Below are positions 24,440 to 36,059 of a stretch of DNA of 64,000 nt, piece after piece. Both the position numbers and the translations under genes were made by a program. Source of the DNA: Phoronis australis (lineage: Eukaryota > Phoronida > Phoronidae); NCBI GenBank assembly GCA_002633005.1, contig NMRA01000171.1:602669-666668 (forward strand). Direction: 5' to 3'. A model generated the notes under the pieces. It saw only the letters and a program-made list of their open reading frames with translations. It did not search any database and was not told the origin of the DNA. How positions within the stretch are numbered: position 1 is the stretch's first letter; each line of letters starts with the position of its first letter.

Positions 24440-25985
24440 GTCTTTCAAATCAAGCGTAGTTCTAAAAACCAGTAAATTTTTGCAGTTAAGGTGTTCAACA
24501 ACTGGTCACTGTTAGTAGTCAGCCATCTTGCTCCGCTTGATGTTTATGCCAAGTTTCTATGTGCGCCGATTATTTACATATCTCGCGTTCTTTTGAAAAC
24601 TGATACAGTAAGCCTACATGGGACGTATTGTAATACTTTCAATAGCGCACTACCTACAGTGTCATAAAAATGCCATGGTGCTTTAACCTGTAACAAAGAG
24701 GTGCATTATCAGGTTTCGTGCCTGAGTAGCAAATTGGATTTCCTAATAGGCCTAGGTTTTTGAGGTACGGTAAATCAGAGTTTTACGTTAGTCTCTTCAA
24801 TGAAATTTTTTCATGGTAAAACGAAAAATAATTAAACTGGGTTGTTAACTCCCGTACCCGTCCGAGAACCTATCTTTTGATTTAGAGCCATGGCACATAA
24901 CGCTATAAATTGGGTTTCAACTTGTTCAGTGGCTCAGATTTCTGATTTGCGAAGAAGTGGCAGTTTGTTAAGGCTATATGCTCGGCCGGTGCAGGCATTC
25001 ATTCTCCACCAAAGTGAGCAATTCAGAAAAGCGACGGGGAAAAGATTAAATTGTTTAACACAGTCTCGTTTTCTTCGTCAAATCGAGCTTCATTGTTAGT
25101 GCGGCAGTGAACAGAAGATTTTTGTCCTTTTCAAGTTGGACATTTTTGCAGCATCTTAGAACTGAAGTCATTTTTTTTCTGGCTATAGTGAATTCTGTAC
25201 AATTTGTAAAGTTATTTCTACCAGTAAAAGGCATTAATTGAAATAAAAATCTTGATTTGAGGAAATATTGTTGTGATACCAATACGTTATTATAATGGCT
25301 TTAGACTCATCACAGGACACTCATTGATATTCGCCAGGAAACGTTATTGTTACATATCGCAACTACAATCTTATTTACTCGAGACCTATTTTACAAATCA
25401 ATCATGGCAACTCACTTTTCATATAGGTTTTCACATTAGAATCATCCGAGATCAATGAAAATAAAATACCTTTTTTCACTACAAACACTCACTTACTTGT
25501 TGGACTTTTAAGACATTACATGAACAAAAATTTAGATACTTATTCACTGTGCAGTGACTCAAGATGCTCCTCCTGCAACTCTGTCCACCGTGAATAACCA
25601 TATACATATTGCACTATTACACAGAAACGCTAGTCATTTCTTGCATTCATCCACGCATGCGCACACATACACGAGCACATGTACACGCACAAATGTAGTT
25701 AGCACTTACAAATTAAATAAATCGTTTATCATGTTGTATTCTGTGAATTGTAGATATGTAGAATCTTTTCCATTTATTTTTAGTAAGGTTACGAGTTTAT
25801 TTATTTTTTGAAGTGAGTATGCTATTGATTCCATATGTCAGTCTGCTTCCAATAGTACCGTATGTCAAACGTATGAATAATAAATAATAATTGCAGTCTT
25901 TTATTTTCTATTATTTACTTATATTGTACTGTATCTTTACGGTGGTCTTCAGTGAAGCGGGTCAAGTTTGCCTTTGAGGATCTCC
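24440..25985. other. No gene seen; includes region upstream of candidate exon A
   Basis: The first few hundred bases would be the promoter of exon A if that exon is real. The rest is AT-rich with short ORFs. Confidence 0.4.
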
Positions 25986-25989
25986 GGCT

Positions 25990-26096
25990 GATATATGTAC
26001 ATATATGTATGTATGTTTGTATGTACGTACGTATGTATGCATGTATGTATGTAAGTATGCGTATGTATATGTGTCTATGTATATTTATATGTATGT
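25990..26096. repeat. (GTAT)n microsatellite, impure
   Basis: Alternating GTAT units with GTAC, GCAT and TTTG variants. Confidence 0.9.
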
Positions 26097-26240
26097 GGAT
26101 CCAACTGTGTTTTATTGTGTTTCACTAAATGTTGTATAAGTTAAAAGGATACCAAATCCGACTTTGACCTTTTAACAGATATTAAAAACGACTTTCACAT
26201 CTAGTTATTACTATTATAAGGAAGAGATATCTCTTCCTGA

Positions 26241-26420
26241 TAATAGTTGTAATACGCCACCACCTCAGAGCGGATTTAGGAAGTCACATCCAGTTATCTA
26301 AAAGAAAACAACGCCCTGCAACCATCGACATAATAGTTGCAATACGCCACCACCTCAGAGCGGATTTAGGAAGTCACATCCAGTTATCTAAAAGAAAACA
26401 ACGCCCTGTAACCATCGACA
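26241..26420. repeat. 90-bp tandem duplication, two nearly identical copies
   Basis: 26241-26330 and 26331-26420 differ at two positions by eye (TTGT/TTGC and CTGC/CTGT). A recent duplication. Confidence 0.9.
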
Positions 26421-26504
26421 TTCCTCAGAAGTTTGGAGCAAAGTTTGAAAATGGCTTTTAAAGTCTGCTAAACGAGCTTTCGTCGTGACCTACGCTTTAA
26501 GGCA

Positions 26505-26855
26505 CTTTCATACTAATGTTTTGGGGAGTTGCGGTCAGTATTTGAACGGTTAACTTCGGTCCTGGATCGAAGTTATCGCCAAGTGCCACTGTTATCGTCA
26601 ACAATCAAAGGGTAGTGTAGTCGCTAATAGTTATTATATTTTGCTCGAATAATGATCAATGGAATTAAAAATAAGTTTTATGTCAATTAGCACATGTAAA
26701 TGCTCCCAAATTGTTACATTTAAAAAACCTTAGTGTGCAACGCTACCTTGCGATTATTTCTATGGCAACAGCGTCACCTACCGTTTACTTCGATGTTCGT
26801 GAACTACCGAAGCCAGTTTACGTCGACGCTCCGCTCAGACCTGAAAAGGCCTTTT
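26505..26855. mobile_element. Related element (copy B), right end lost
   Basis: Begins CTTTCATACT and follows copy A through the shared blocks, but lacks about 110 internal bases and the right inverted repeat. A 65-codon ORF across it (26711-26908) is a by-product. Confidence 0.6.
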
Positions 26856-27609
26856 GGCGAGTAACATTGACGACAAATGTTAGGGAAAGCCCACCCCAAG
26901 AACCGTGATATCCAATCTTAATGATTGATGTAAGTAGTTAGTGATTTTACAATGACAGGATCGACTTTGGTGGAAATGTTGTCAAATCCTGTGCCATATA
27001 CATTTCAATTTGATACCGCCGAAGGCCTTTAAAACAATTTCCCCATTTACTGCTTGAAATTTAAATATTTTTTTGCTTAGGATTGGGTTAGAAAGAGTAA
27101 AACTTACTGTTTCTGTGGACTGGTAATTGGTTTGCCGATGATGAGCTAACGTATGTAAAGAAGTTGATAAATCCCTGAGCTATTGACATTTTATCAAATA
27201 TCGCGTCTGTTTCTTTTGTTGTGTGTTTGCACAGATACAAACGAAGTATTCTTTTCCTAATAAGGTATTTAACTGTCGACTCGCAACGTATCGAACAATT
27301 CTTCGAGCTCAACGCAGAGACGATTCAAACCAATCACATTTTTATGGAATATATTCATAAAAGAGCGAAATAGCTTTAAGTTGAGAAATTGTCCCATATG
27401 TTAATGAAAATACGAATTGAAAAGTATTTTCTGTCATTACGTACCTATTACCCACAATAACGTATGTGTGAAATATCCTTCAACAGAGGACTACTCGAGT
27501 TTTTTTTTCGTGGGCCAGATATTTCATCTCGTCGACTCTACAATCGATTGTTTGCTGTCTTGGAATTGTAGTGTGTTAATCACGTACTTGTACATCACAG
27601 GGAGCATTG

Positions 27610-27830
27610 TGTGAAATTCCCGGGCTGAGAGACCTCCTACTGCGGGTGCCAGGTCGGCTAATTCCCACTCCCTTTCGCGGGGTAGGTTTTCCTGCCTCAC
27701 CCCTACGAAATTCAAATTGAGGGGCCTATTAGACCCCGCGCGGGTGCCGCAAAACTTGCTAAAAAAGTACCGCCTACCCGCAATTTTTGGTACACGCCTG
27801 CGAGCACCTTGTCAATATGAGTGATCCCCC
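27610..27830. other. GC- and CpG-rich patch, unassigned
   Basis: CCCGGG, CGCGGGG and CCGCGCGGG occur here in an otherwise AT-rich interval. There is no ORF, TIR or RNA gene I can name; it could be a promoter or a decayed repeat. Confidence 0.35.
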
Positions 27831-28660
27831 GAGATGAAATTACAACGATCACAAAGGGCATCCACTTTTCTCGTCGATAACGTCACTTAAGAGTCTTTGG
27901 ATGTAGTTTCGTCCATATGAGAGGGTAAAGGAAAGGCCAATTGTAAAATTTCACTTAGGGTCCGGTTTGGAGAAGTTAATTTTATTAGAATCATGCATTG
28001 AAGGGGTATACTTATAGTTTGAGGGTGCCTGGCACACTACTGAATAGACTGCTTCAAAACCCCTTGTTGAATATGGGTACTCGAGTTTCTAGTGGCAAAT
28101 AATACTAAACTACCCGAATGTCATCATTCTATGTCAAAATTCATCGAAATATTAATTACTTAGAGGGTTATTTTATATTGGCAAAATCACCTGGTGCAGT
28201 TTCGAAAATGCATTTTTGTATTACGTAGTTATATAAGAATATGTAGTTGGGGCTAGCCATCTCCAGATGTATTCAAGAACTTGATTTCTCGGTAAATAAA
28301 CTTATTAAAGAGGAAAAATCGAATACTGGATATAATGACTCACATTTCGCTACGTTGCGTCCGCTTTGCGAGGACTTCGTCTTGGCTTCTGTTGTTTTGG
28401 CCAATAGATGGAGCTTTGGTCAAGTTTCGCGGTTGTCTCGCCTCCAGCCTCTATTAAAGTCTAGTGAACCTACATGACACTCGGGTCTACGTTGGTCATT
28501 TGCTTTACACCCTGCAACATGGCTATCCCGTGAGCTCGCCTGTTTCTTCTATTATGAGCAAAAAAAAATTACAGGCGATCTGGTACACGTTGTACTAGAC
28601 GTGCGCTGGCCGCTCATGTGGGCCCATTGAACTGATCACCTGGAACCATGCTGTATTAAT

Positions 28661-28906
28661 CATGCGCCTAAAAATGGACTGTTCGAATTTTTAAGAATGT
28701 GGACCTTTTAGTAACATTCACAGGGTACGTTCAGAGCTACGAATTGTGCATTCGCCGAATTTTGGTAGCTCCTGCCTTCTTAGTGGACTTTTGTATCGTT
28801 TCCTACTTTTTTCGGAGTTTTTGTTTCTCTGAGGCGAACCTTTTTGCCCACTTCGCCAAATGGGGGAGGGAGGGGGCTCGAACTAGCCCCCCTGGGTGCA
28901 TGCATG
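28661..28906. mobile_element. MITE of the CATGCG family, copy 1, with 5-bp target duplication TTAAT
   Basis: 246 bases starting CATGCGCCTAAAAAT and ending TGGGTGCATGCATG. It is flanked by perfect TTAAT on both sides (28656-28660 and 28907-28911). The internal block GAATTGTGCATTCGCC and a C/G-rich hairpin near the right end are shared with the copies at 48987 and 50351. Non-coding. Confidence 0.8.
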
Positions 28907-28911
28907 TTAAT

Positions 28912-30947
28912 AGTTAAACCCGAGCTGAGGAGCTAGAGGCCTGATTCAAGGGTCTAGGAGTGTGCCGCAGTAAGACTCAGTGGCAATCCACTCACGGAGA
29001 CTTTTGTTCAGCGAGTGCCCCGTGACTAACCATGATGGCCACACTCTGAGGCAGTACGACACTTTTGTCATTATCCGTAATAAATTCACCTTCACAAAAC
29101 AGATCTCTGGCTTTTCAAATAGACTTGTCACGGTTTTAAGAAACAACATTTGCTGCTAATCATTTCTCACCTGAGTATGGAAAAAAAGACCAATTTTAAA
29201 GCGAAAAGTGTTCTCAATCAAAAATTCGCATCATGAACGGAACGCGGGCTTATTGATTCAAACCACTCATTGGTTCGCAAGCAGTTCGTGATACGTTCTA
29301 TAGACCATTATGAATTGTGACGCTTTCCAGTGAAAATATTTGTGAGTTGAACTGCGGCAAAAGAAGCTCTCAACAGATGGGGCTATCTGCGCGCAGGACT
29401 TCCACCGTGAAAGCATTTAAAAATGCGGAAACATCCAAGAGGAGAAGACTTAACGGACAGAATAATAGCAACATAGGTCCTCCACACGGGTTATCTTGGG
29501 GCCTTCTATTGACTTTTGTCTTTTAAAGTTTGGTTAAAAATATGTCTACAGATGGCGCAACCTGTTTCACGAAAAAAGACTAAGGCTGAACTGAATTCAG
29601 AACAATCTGCTAACTGAAAACCCGAAGTCAAAAGACAAAACCCGTGCCTTCTGTTCGACTACACCTGAAGACAAAATGTTTCAAGAAGGGCAAAAGACAA
29701 AAAAGCAACTTTTGGCTATTCGTAGTCAGATTTCTGACCGTTGGCTGAAGTCAAAAGACAGAAACCTTCGGAAACATTCGTCACCAGCTCTTCTCAAGTT
29801 TACTTTTTAAACAGATTGAAATAATTGCTGTTCACAAACAACTCAATTCTCTGTTAACTTCGAGGATACAACTCCGAATGAAAATTCGAAATGTAATGCA
29901 AGGACACAAAATGTTAAAAAATTATGTCGTTTAAACGAAACCGAGTCCTAGAAGACATGCACGTGTGTCTCAACATCGTTGACCCATGTATGGGGCCACG
30001 ACTTGTTTTTAATCATCTCCGCAATACAGGACGTGATTATGAAACCAGGGTGCTGGAGTCCTCGGGATGCTGACGAAACGTCACTGAGTGGCAGCCATTG
30101 TTACCAGTATTCGTTTTTTACATCGACCAAAATTTCTTCATTTATTCTACTACTACTGGATGTTTGAAAATTTACACTCTTGGTACTTTTCGTCAGCTCA
30201 TCAGGCGCGTAGCATGTTTTCCAATGAAGGCAGCAAAAGACTGTGAGCGCTCAGTGGATAATTGGAGGACAACAAAACCGTACTTTATTTAAATTTATCT
30301 TGGTTTAATATAAGCATCTGGATTCGTACCTTTAACCGCAAAACGGAATCTTGAGATGACTAGTTATTTCAATTCGCCGGAAAAGCGAGTTCAGTTGAGT
30401 TTCAATTCTGGGGTCACCGTATTTTAACGCAACATGTAGAACGTCGGCCGAGGAATAGAGTATCTATTTAATGCTAAAAAGACAGTGTCTAAAGTGGACA
30501 TCGAAAAAATAATCTTTACGGTTAATGCATTCGTTCGATTCAGGTTTATATTACAATGTTAATCTGTATTTCATTGAAGTTTTTAAAGGACACATGCATG
30601 CATTAGTAGTACTGCATATCATTGAACTTTCTTCCAGTTCCGCATTTTGCCCTATACATACATAATGGATGCACTTTGTTATTTAATTTTTATCGGTAAA
30701 ACTCGTGCAACTTGTCTGTGGGCGAATTTCAACATAATCTAGTATGCTCTCAACACATTGTTATCTTTGTGAATATTTAGTTAATTTCAGATTATTCAAT
30801 AGTTTCTACAAAAATATTTTCAAATGAAAAACAATGATATTATTTCGACGTTCGACTGCCATTGTTGATTCATTCCCTTAAATATCTTTTCAGTTGGCCG
30901 CATTTTAGGGTTCGTCGATTGACTTGTCGACAATTTCAAATTTTGAA
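28912..30947. other. No gene seen
   Basis: Short ORFs only; no supported repeats or exons. Confidence 0.4.
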
Positions 30948-31205
30948 ATGGACCGCGAGAATTATTCACCCCAAAGACCTGTACTGTTACCAATTTCACC
31001 GTTCTTGCCCTCAAAAACGTGTACTTCAACTCCTCATCGATCATTAAAACGGAATTTGGAATCGGAATTTCTGAACTCAACGCGGTTCCTCAACGCATTC
31101 ACGCTGACAGAAAGTGCGGGAGTCGGATGTTTCGGTCCTCGGGTGTCCTGTCCGATCCCCGGGGTTCCTGTTTTAAAAGTCGAGGTTCGAGTTTTTTGGG
31201 GCTGA
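30948..31205 (+). CDS. Possible short gene or first exon with CDK-type phosphosites
   Basis: ATG at 30948 in a strong context (GAAATGG) opens 85 codons to TGA at 31203. The first 60 or so residues look protein-like and hold several Ser/Thr-Pro motifs (YSPQR, ISPF, STPHR) with a basic KR pair, as in cell-cycle-regulated proteins. The last 25 codons, after SAGVG, look like read-through, so a donor may lie there, but none is convincing. I found no downstream exon. Base composition is more GC-rich than its surroundings. Function unknown. Confidence 0.25.
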   Translation: MDRENYSPQRPVLLPISPFLPSKTCTSTPHRSLKRNLESEFLNSTRFLNAFTLTESAGVGCFGPRVSCPIPGVPVLKVEVRVFWG

Positions 31206-32159
31206 TTAGCTGTTTTGAAGGCGAAGGAGTATATTTGTTTTACACCGGGGTTCCAGTTTCAATGGAACACCTTGTGTTATGTCTTACGAAGACCATTTAT
31301 GTCGTTAAGACTGAACGCTTCTCGTAAAAATACACGCTCGTGTTAATTGACTTTCGTAGTAATTACTAACAGAACGTTGTTGGGAAAACAGCGTCAGCAT
31401 CCCTGGTGATATTTCTTATCTAAAAAATTAAATTAAATAGACTGAAACTCTGTAGAACTCCAAACTCATTAACCCCGGTCGGAAAGGTCACATTTTCATA
31501 GGGAAACTGAGGGGCCGCGGAAATCAACTTTTACCACCGGGTGTAAACTTTTACTACACACTGCAAAACTATAAGCACGCCCACTTTAACACGGAACCTG
31601 AACTCCATCCACAGGCATGCTGTGGGTTTTCAAACTTGGCAGAGCAATGAGACAAAATCTCCATCGTTGCAAAACGCAAGATCTACAGTCATGTGCGGGA
31701 AAACCAGCGATCCGCGGTGCAGTAATAGGTTACGTAGCATCAAGGCAATTGCCGAAAACCCTGCCGTCAAACGAAATTTGTCCCCTTGTTTTTTTACGCT
31801 CATCTCTCAACATTGAAGTCAACTGAAGCATTTCGAATAAATTATTCAAAAAGTTCCCAGAAAGATGGCCGGTTGAATCCCACGGTGATCGGATGACCCC
31901 GCTTGACTGTCATGCATACTCACACAACGTGATGTATATTTTATTGTTATCGCTTTATTCCCATGGTAAAATACGTTGCTTTTAGTCGTGTTGAATGCTA
32001 CAGTGAAAAATGTTAAGGTCACGTTTCATCGACCTGCATCAAAGTGAATCCTTAATTTCCAAACCAATAAAAAGCTGTGTATTAAGTGGGCGTGTCAGCA
32101 TAATATAATAAACATCTTCTGATTGGCCGCTTACATACAACTACTTATTACTTGGCTTG

Positions 32160-34134
32160 CTTCTGTTATCACCGAGGACGCTTTCTCCGTTGCGAGGCAG
32201 TTAAAACCCACTTCGCCTGACATTTAGACGATCGAAAGCAGTGAGTAGTTGTCTAAATGACATTCAATCTGTTAAAATCAACGCACAAATGTGCATGATA
32301 AGGTTTTTTACTATACACCCGACAGATAATCTTTCTGCACTTGTTGTAAAGACCCGTCTGTCCCATGGGTAGCTGCAGTGACGTCATGAAATTGTTTGCA
32401 CAAGAGTTCGTGCTTTTGACCCTGATCGAGGTGCTGAAATTCACAGTGCTGAAAATATGCCTTGATTGAACTCTGTGCTGTTGTATGGAACTGGATCTGA
32501 AATTCTGAATTGTTGTGCTCAGACTGAGAGACCTTCACTGATGTCTGATCGACCAACATATTGACGGTGACCTGATTCACCGCACGGGTCATCGTGGTCA
32601 TAGAAAACGTGACCTAGTTCGGTGTTGTTTACAGTTCATAGCACAGAACCAGTTCTCAAAGTACCGGCAACGGGTACAATATTGTGAACTGTGGTGGTAA
32701 GCATGGTAGATTATGTCTTGAGGGTGTGGATCAACTTTTCGGCAATGTCTAAAGTCCTTCTGAAGCAAGTGTTCCATTTTGTTCTTCGGGACTGCGCTGT
32801 GTTTCTGTTTTGGATCTGATTCGATTCCAGTAGACTACTGCAGAGTGACAGTCACGCGGGTTAGGTCAAGTCAGCGGGTCACAAACTTCAAACTTGAATT
32901 TAGAAGTCAAAACTGTGAACGCATCAGTTGAACGCCATTCGGTCCATGGATTTATCATGTGTTAGTAAGAACCAAGGGAAACTCGACGTATAAATGAACT
33001 AAAACAAAGGATGCCATTGCCAGCCCTGATTATCGAACCAAAACTATGGTTTAAAACGGCGCTGCATGAGGGCATTATTCAATTGGCATCATGTACCTTT
33101 CAATTGAAGATTTAAATTTTCGTCGTTGAAAACTTACAGAACTAGAATGTGTTAAACACTCTACTTTAATAAAAATAGGTGTCATACATTCAACACTTTT
33201 ACAGGATTGCATTTCCTTTACCGACTGGCCGCTACGGCACTAAATGCGCCATTTTCGAAGGTTGGCGAATACTAAAGTTAGTTTCTTGGGTCGCTGAGTC
33301 ACGGGTTTCGATGTTGTTGGTGTCGGAAACAGGATCATATAACCGTACTGGGTTATCTGAGATAGTATGAGAGTAAAAGACCTAATTTTCGTTTTAGTCA
33401 GCTAAACTGGGGTAAATGCAGCTGTGGGAGTGACGATTTCCATGATCATATATATTTGCATGTACACGTATATTTCTTCCGACTTGGTACAGTCAAGGCT
33501 GCCATTCAACGGACATGCATTGTCATCAACTTTTCCTTACAAAAAGAAAACAAAAATACGATGGATAGGGATAAATTGCAGACAAATGCAATAAGCTGGT
33601 AATTCAGCAATATGCCTGCAGACTTGAAAGATTCAGTTTAGACTGTATCGGAACTCCGCGCGTGGTTTAATTTTTTTTAGCTACTTTCAACGTAAAATGC
33701 AAAAGACTATGCTGCAAATGTCAATTTAATGCTGTAAATTGATAAACCTACTTCCATAAAAATTCTGGGAATCTTTATGAAATCAGCCTCAACTTATACC
33801 CTACTCCCGCGATTAGAAATGATTAAAAGGTTTGAGAACTGGCAGGTCATTAAGACTTCAGAACAGCGACCCATGAGACCTGGCAGGTCATTAGGCTTTA
33901 GGGCCTGCAACCCATTGAGTTACTTGTCGCGGCGGGTTAGTCGCCAGAACAGGAGAACAACATGGGATTTACTATGACCAATTCAAACAAAGGAAAAAAC
34001 GTGATGACTTTGCTTCGGAATAGTAACTTCGGCTGCGAAGAAAATTGATGTTTTTACCACCAGGACAAGGTTTGCAGAGAATCAAATTTCATTATACAAC
34101 CGAAACTGAATCAAATAATTCTTCAACTAAAACT
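32160..34134 (+). promoter_or_regulatory. Probable promoter, non-coding first exon and 5' UTR intron of TPPP paralogue 1
   Basis: A CG-containing stretch ending at 32240 is followed by a strong splice donor, GTGAGTAGTT (32241-32250). A good acceptor, TTTGCAG, ends at 34077, 57 bases before the start codon. A CCAAT-type box (GATTGGCC) lies at 32121-32128. Paralogue 2 has the same arrangement and the same ten donor bases, GTGAGTAGTT, at 42665. This supports a shared 5' UTR intron that predates the duplication. The transcription start is not defined by the sequence, so the left boundary is approximate. Confidence 0.4.
32311..32601 (-). CDS. Hypothetical 96-residue single-exon ORF, antisense in the TPPP-1 first intron
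   Basis: A minus-strand ORF from ATG (32601) to TAG (32311). Gln/His-rich composition, for example VSQSEHNNSEFQIQFHTTAQ and YFQHCEFQHLDQGQKHE; no signal peptide or membrane segment. Two AATAAA hexamers on the minus strand lie near 31940-31955. It would be transcribed through the probable first exon of TPPP-1, which argues against it unless expression is separate. No family recognised. Confidence 0.25.
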   Translation of the reverse strand: MTTMTRAVNQVTVNMLVDQTSVKVSQSEHNNSEFQIQFHTTAQSSIKAYFQHCEFQHLDQGQKHELLCKQFHDVTAATHGTDGSLQQVQKDYLSGV

Positions 34135-35544
34135 ATGTCTCGTTCAGGTTCAGATAAAATGGCTGACGCGGGATTTGACGAGAAAGAATTGATTGCGTGC
34201 TTTGAAAAATGCTGCACCTTTGGGACGAGCGGTGATGCCCCCAAGAAGACAGCGACATTAAAGAATTTGACGAAATGGTTCAAGGACGCTGGAGTATATG
34301 GCAAGAAATTGAGTACAACCGACACTGACATCTGTTTCAGTAAGGTCAAAGACAAGACCGGCCCCAAGTGAGTCCACAACGTTTCAGTTACCCCATCGAT
34401 TGTATTGCTTTATCCAGACCTTTGAAACTTGGTTGGTAATCTATGGAATCGTCCCACTGACAGTGGCGACACCTTCCTCTCAATATAGATATTCGGTTTC
34501 AAGCTCCCAAAGACTTCCTATTGATTGATCAGCGGCAGTACACTGCCCTATTGAATTCTGAATTGGGACTTCAAGTGAGCGCAGCGTAACACTTCACAAC
34601 CACAGCAAAAATTAGGGAAGCGTGTTATTAGGAAATGTGCTATTTTTTCAAAAAGAAAAAAGAACAACCGAACGTAAGGGGTGGATTATGCTCTGATGCA
34701 ATTATTTTTGCGTTTTGTTGATTTCAAAGTGGCTGGTTTCGTTACATGGCTTGTTTTCTCGACACTTTTTATACACCTTCGTGTTTTATTCACGCTTGGC
34801 GTTTCAGGGAAATCACCTATAAACAGTTTCTAACTTTATGTGACGAAGTGGGTCCCAAATACGGTGACAAAGATAAACTTAAGGCTGCCTTAGCGAAAAA
34901 GCACATCGTGGCAACAGGAACAACTGTAAGTAGAGTTCTCAAAGCCACTGACTTGCTAGTGTCGTCAAGAATATTGCTCAAAAATGACCTGTTTATGTTT
35001 GTTCCTGACATATTTTGTAACTGGCAACTATAGTTGGCAGGGATTTAAGTGCGTGTACAGATAGGTGTAGTTGTCTCATTGTAAAGTGTAAGGCACAAAA
35101 ACTGAGAAAATGCTGATGTGACTATTCAGAGTGTTGTTGAGTTGTCCTCAATAATTTGCTAAGATTCTCGTAAAACGTATAGCTTTAAGTTGTATTTCAT
35201 TTGCGTTCCTCGAGAAACCAACGTCAGGAACACCAACTCTTTAAGAAAAGCATTTTATCATTTTAAATGTTGTAAAATGTCTAAAAATTGAATTGTATCT
35301 CCGAAATGCTTATATGCTTGCGGGTATCTGACTATTAATAAATTCTTTGTGCTAGAAAACAAGCAAAACTGGCGGAGTTGCGAAAATGACCGACTCGTCC
35401 CAATACACCGGATCTCATAAAGAGCGCTTCGACGAGTCTGGTAAGGGCAAGGGTATTGAAGGCCGAGTGGATCGGGACGCAAAGGCCGAAGCTGGATATG
35501 TTGGCGGATATAAAGGAGACGGATCGTACGACGCTAAAAAGTAG
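34135..35544 (+). CDS. TPPP: Tubulin polymerization promoting protein (p25-alpha family), paralogue 1
   Basis: TPPP-family proteins bind and bundle microtubules; in many lineages they are linked to cilia or flagella. Coding exons are 34135-34367, 34808-34925 and 35356-35544, GT/AG, phases 2 and 0, giving 179 residues. The p25-alpha domain is complete: [20 protein letters not shown] in exon 1, [20 protein letters not shown] in exon 2, and in exon 3 the hallmark [15 protein letters not shown], fitting the family GxGxGxxGR motif, then a GSYDAKK tail ending at TAG. The N-terminus is short, without the long disordered extension of vertebrate TPPP1. I chose the ATG at 34135; a second in-frame ATG at 34159 has a stronger context (AAAATGG). 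The frame is open upstream as far as a probable splice acceptor at 34077, and no ATG lies there. A related paralogue follows 7.6 kb downstream on the same strand. Confidence 0.95.
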
Positions 35545-35664
35545 GCGGAGGAATCATGCCCTTCTACTGAATATCACGTTTATACACTTAGTAAGCCTAT
35601 TTATTGGCTGGTTTCTTTTAGTGTTGTTTTCTAGTTTGTTGTGTTTTATGCTTATTGCAATGTC

Positions 35665-35670
35665 ATTAAA
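35665..35670 (+). terminator. Candidate polyadenylation signal of TPPP paralogue 1 (ATTAAA)
   Basis: The variant hexamer ATTAAA lies 120 bases after the stop of paralogue 1. A canonical AATAAA is seen only at 37078-37083, about 1.5 kb downstream, so either site could be used. Confidence 0.25.
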
Positions 35671-35933
35671 CCACTTTTTAGGTGGTTTCGGCTGCCATAG
35701 CTTTCAAACAAGTCTTTTTGTCTAACACCGACAGTAAACCGTCATCTTCCAGTGGTGTACCAGCGGCACTTAAAGGAGTTTGGTCTGAGTTCAAGTGGAG
35801 CATTTAATAGGAAACGTTGCTTACTAAATAACATGCGGGATTTCCTTCATGGGCATTATGTTCAACAATTTCACGTTTATACAAATATGTAAAGCAGACG
35901 TAAAAATGTTTGTGAAATTTCACGTTTATTGAC

Positions 35934-36057
35934 AAATTTGAATGATTCAAAATGTGTAGAAGGGAATGTTTTATCTATGTTTTATTGTCTAACATAAATT
36001 TGAATCATTCAAAATGTGTAGAGGGGAATGTTTTATCTATGTTTTATTGTCTAACAT
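35934..36057. repeat. 62-bp tandem duplication downstream of TPPP-1
   Basis: Copies at 35934-35995 and 35996-36057 share GGGAATGTTTTATCTATGTT. They may lie within a long 3' UTR of TPPP-1. Confidence 0.9.
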
Positions 36058-36059
36058 GT

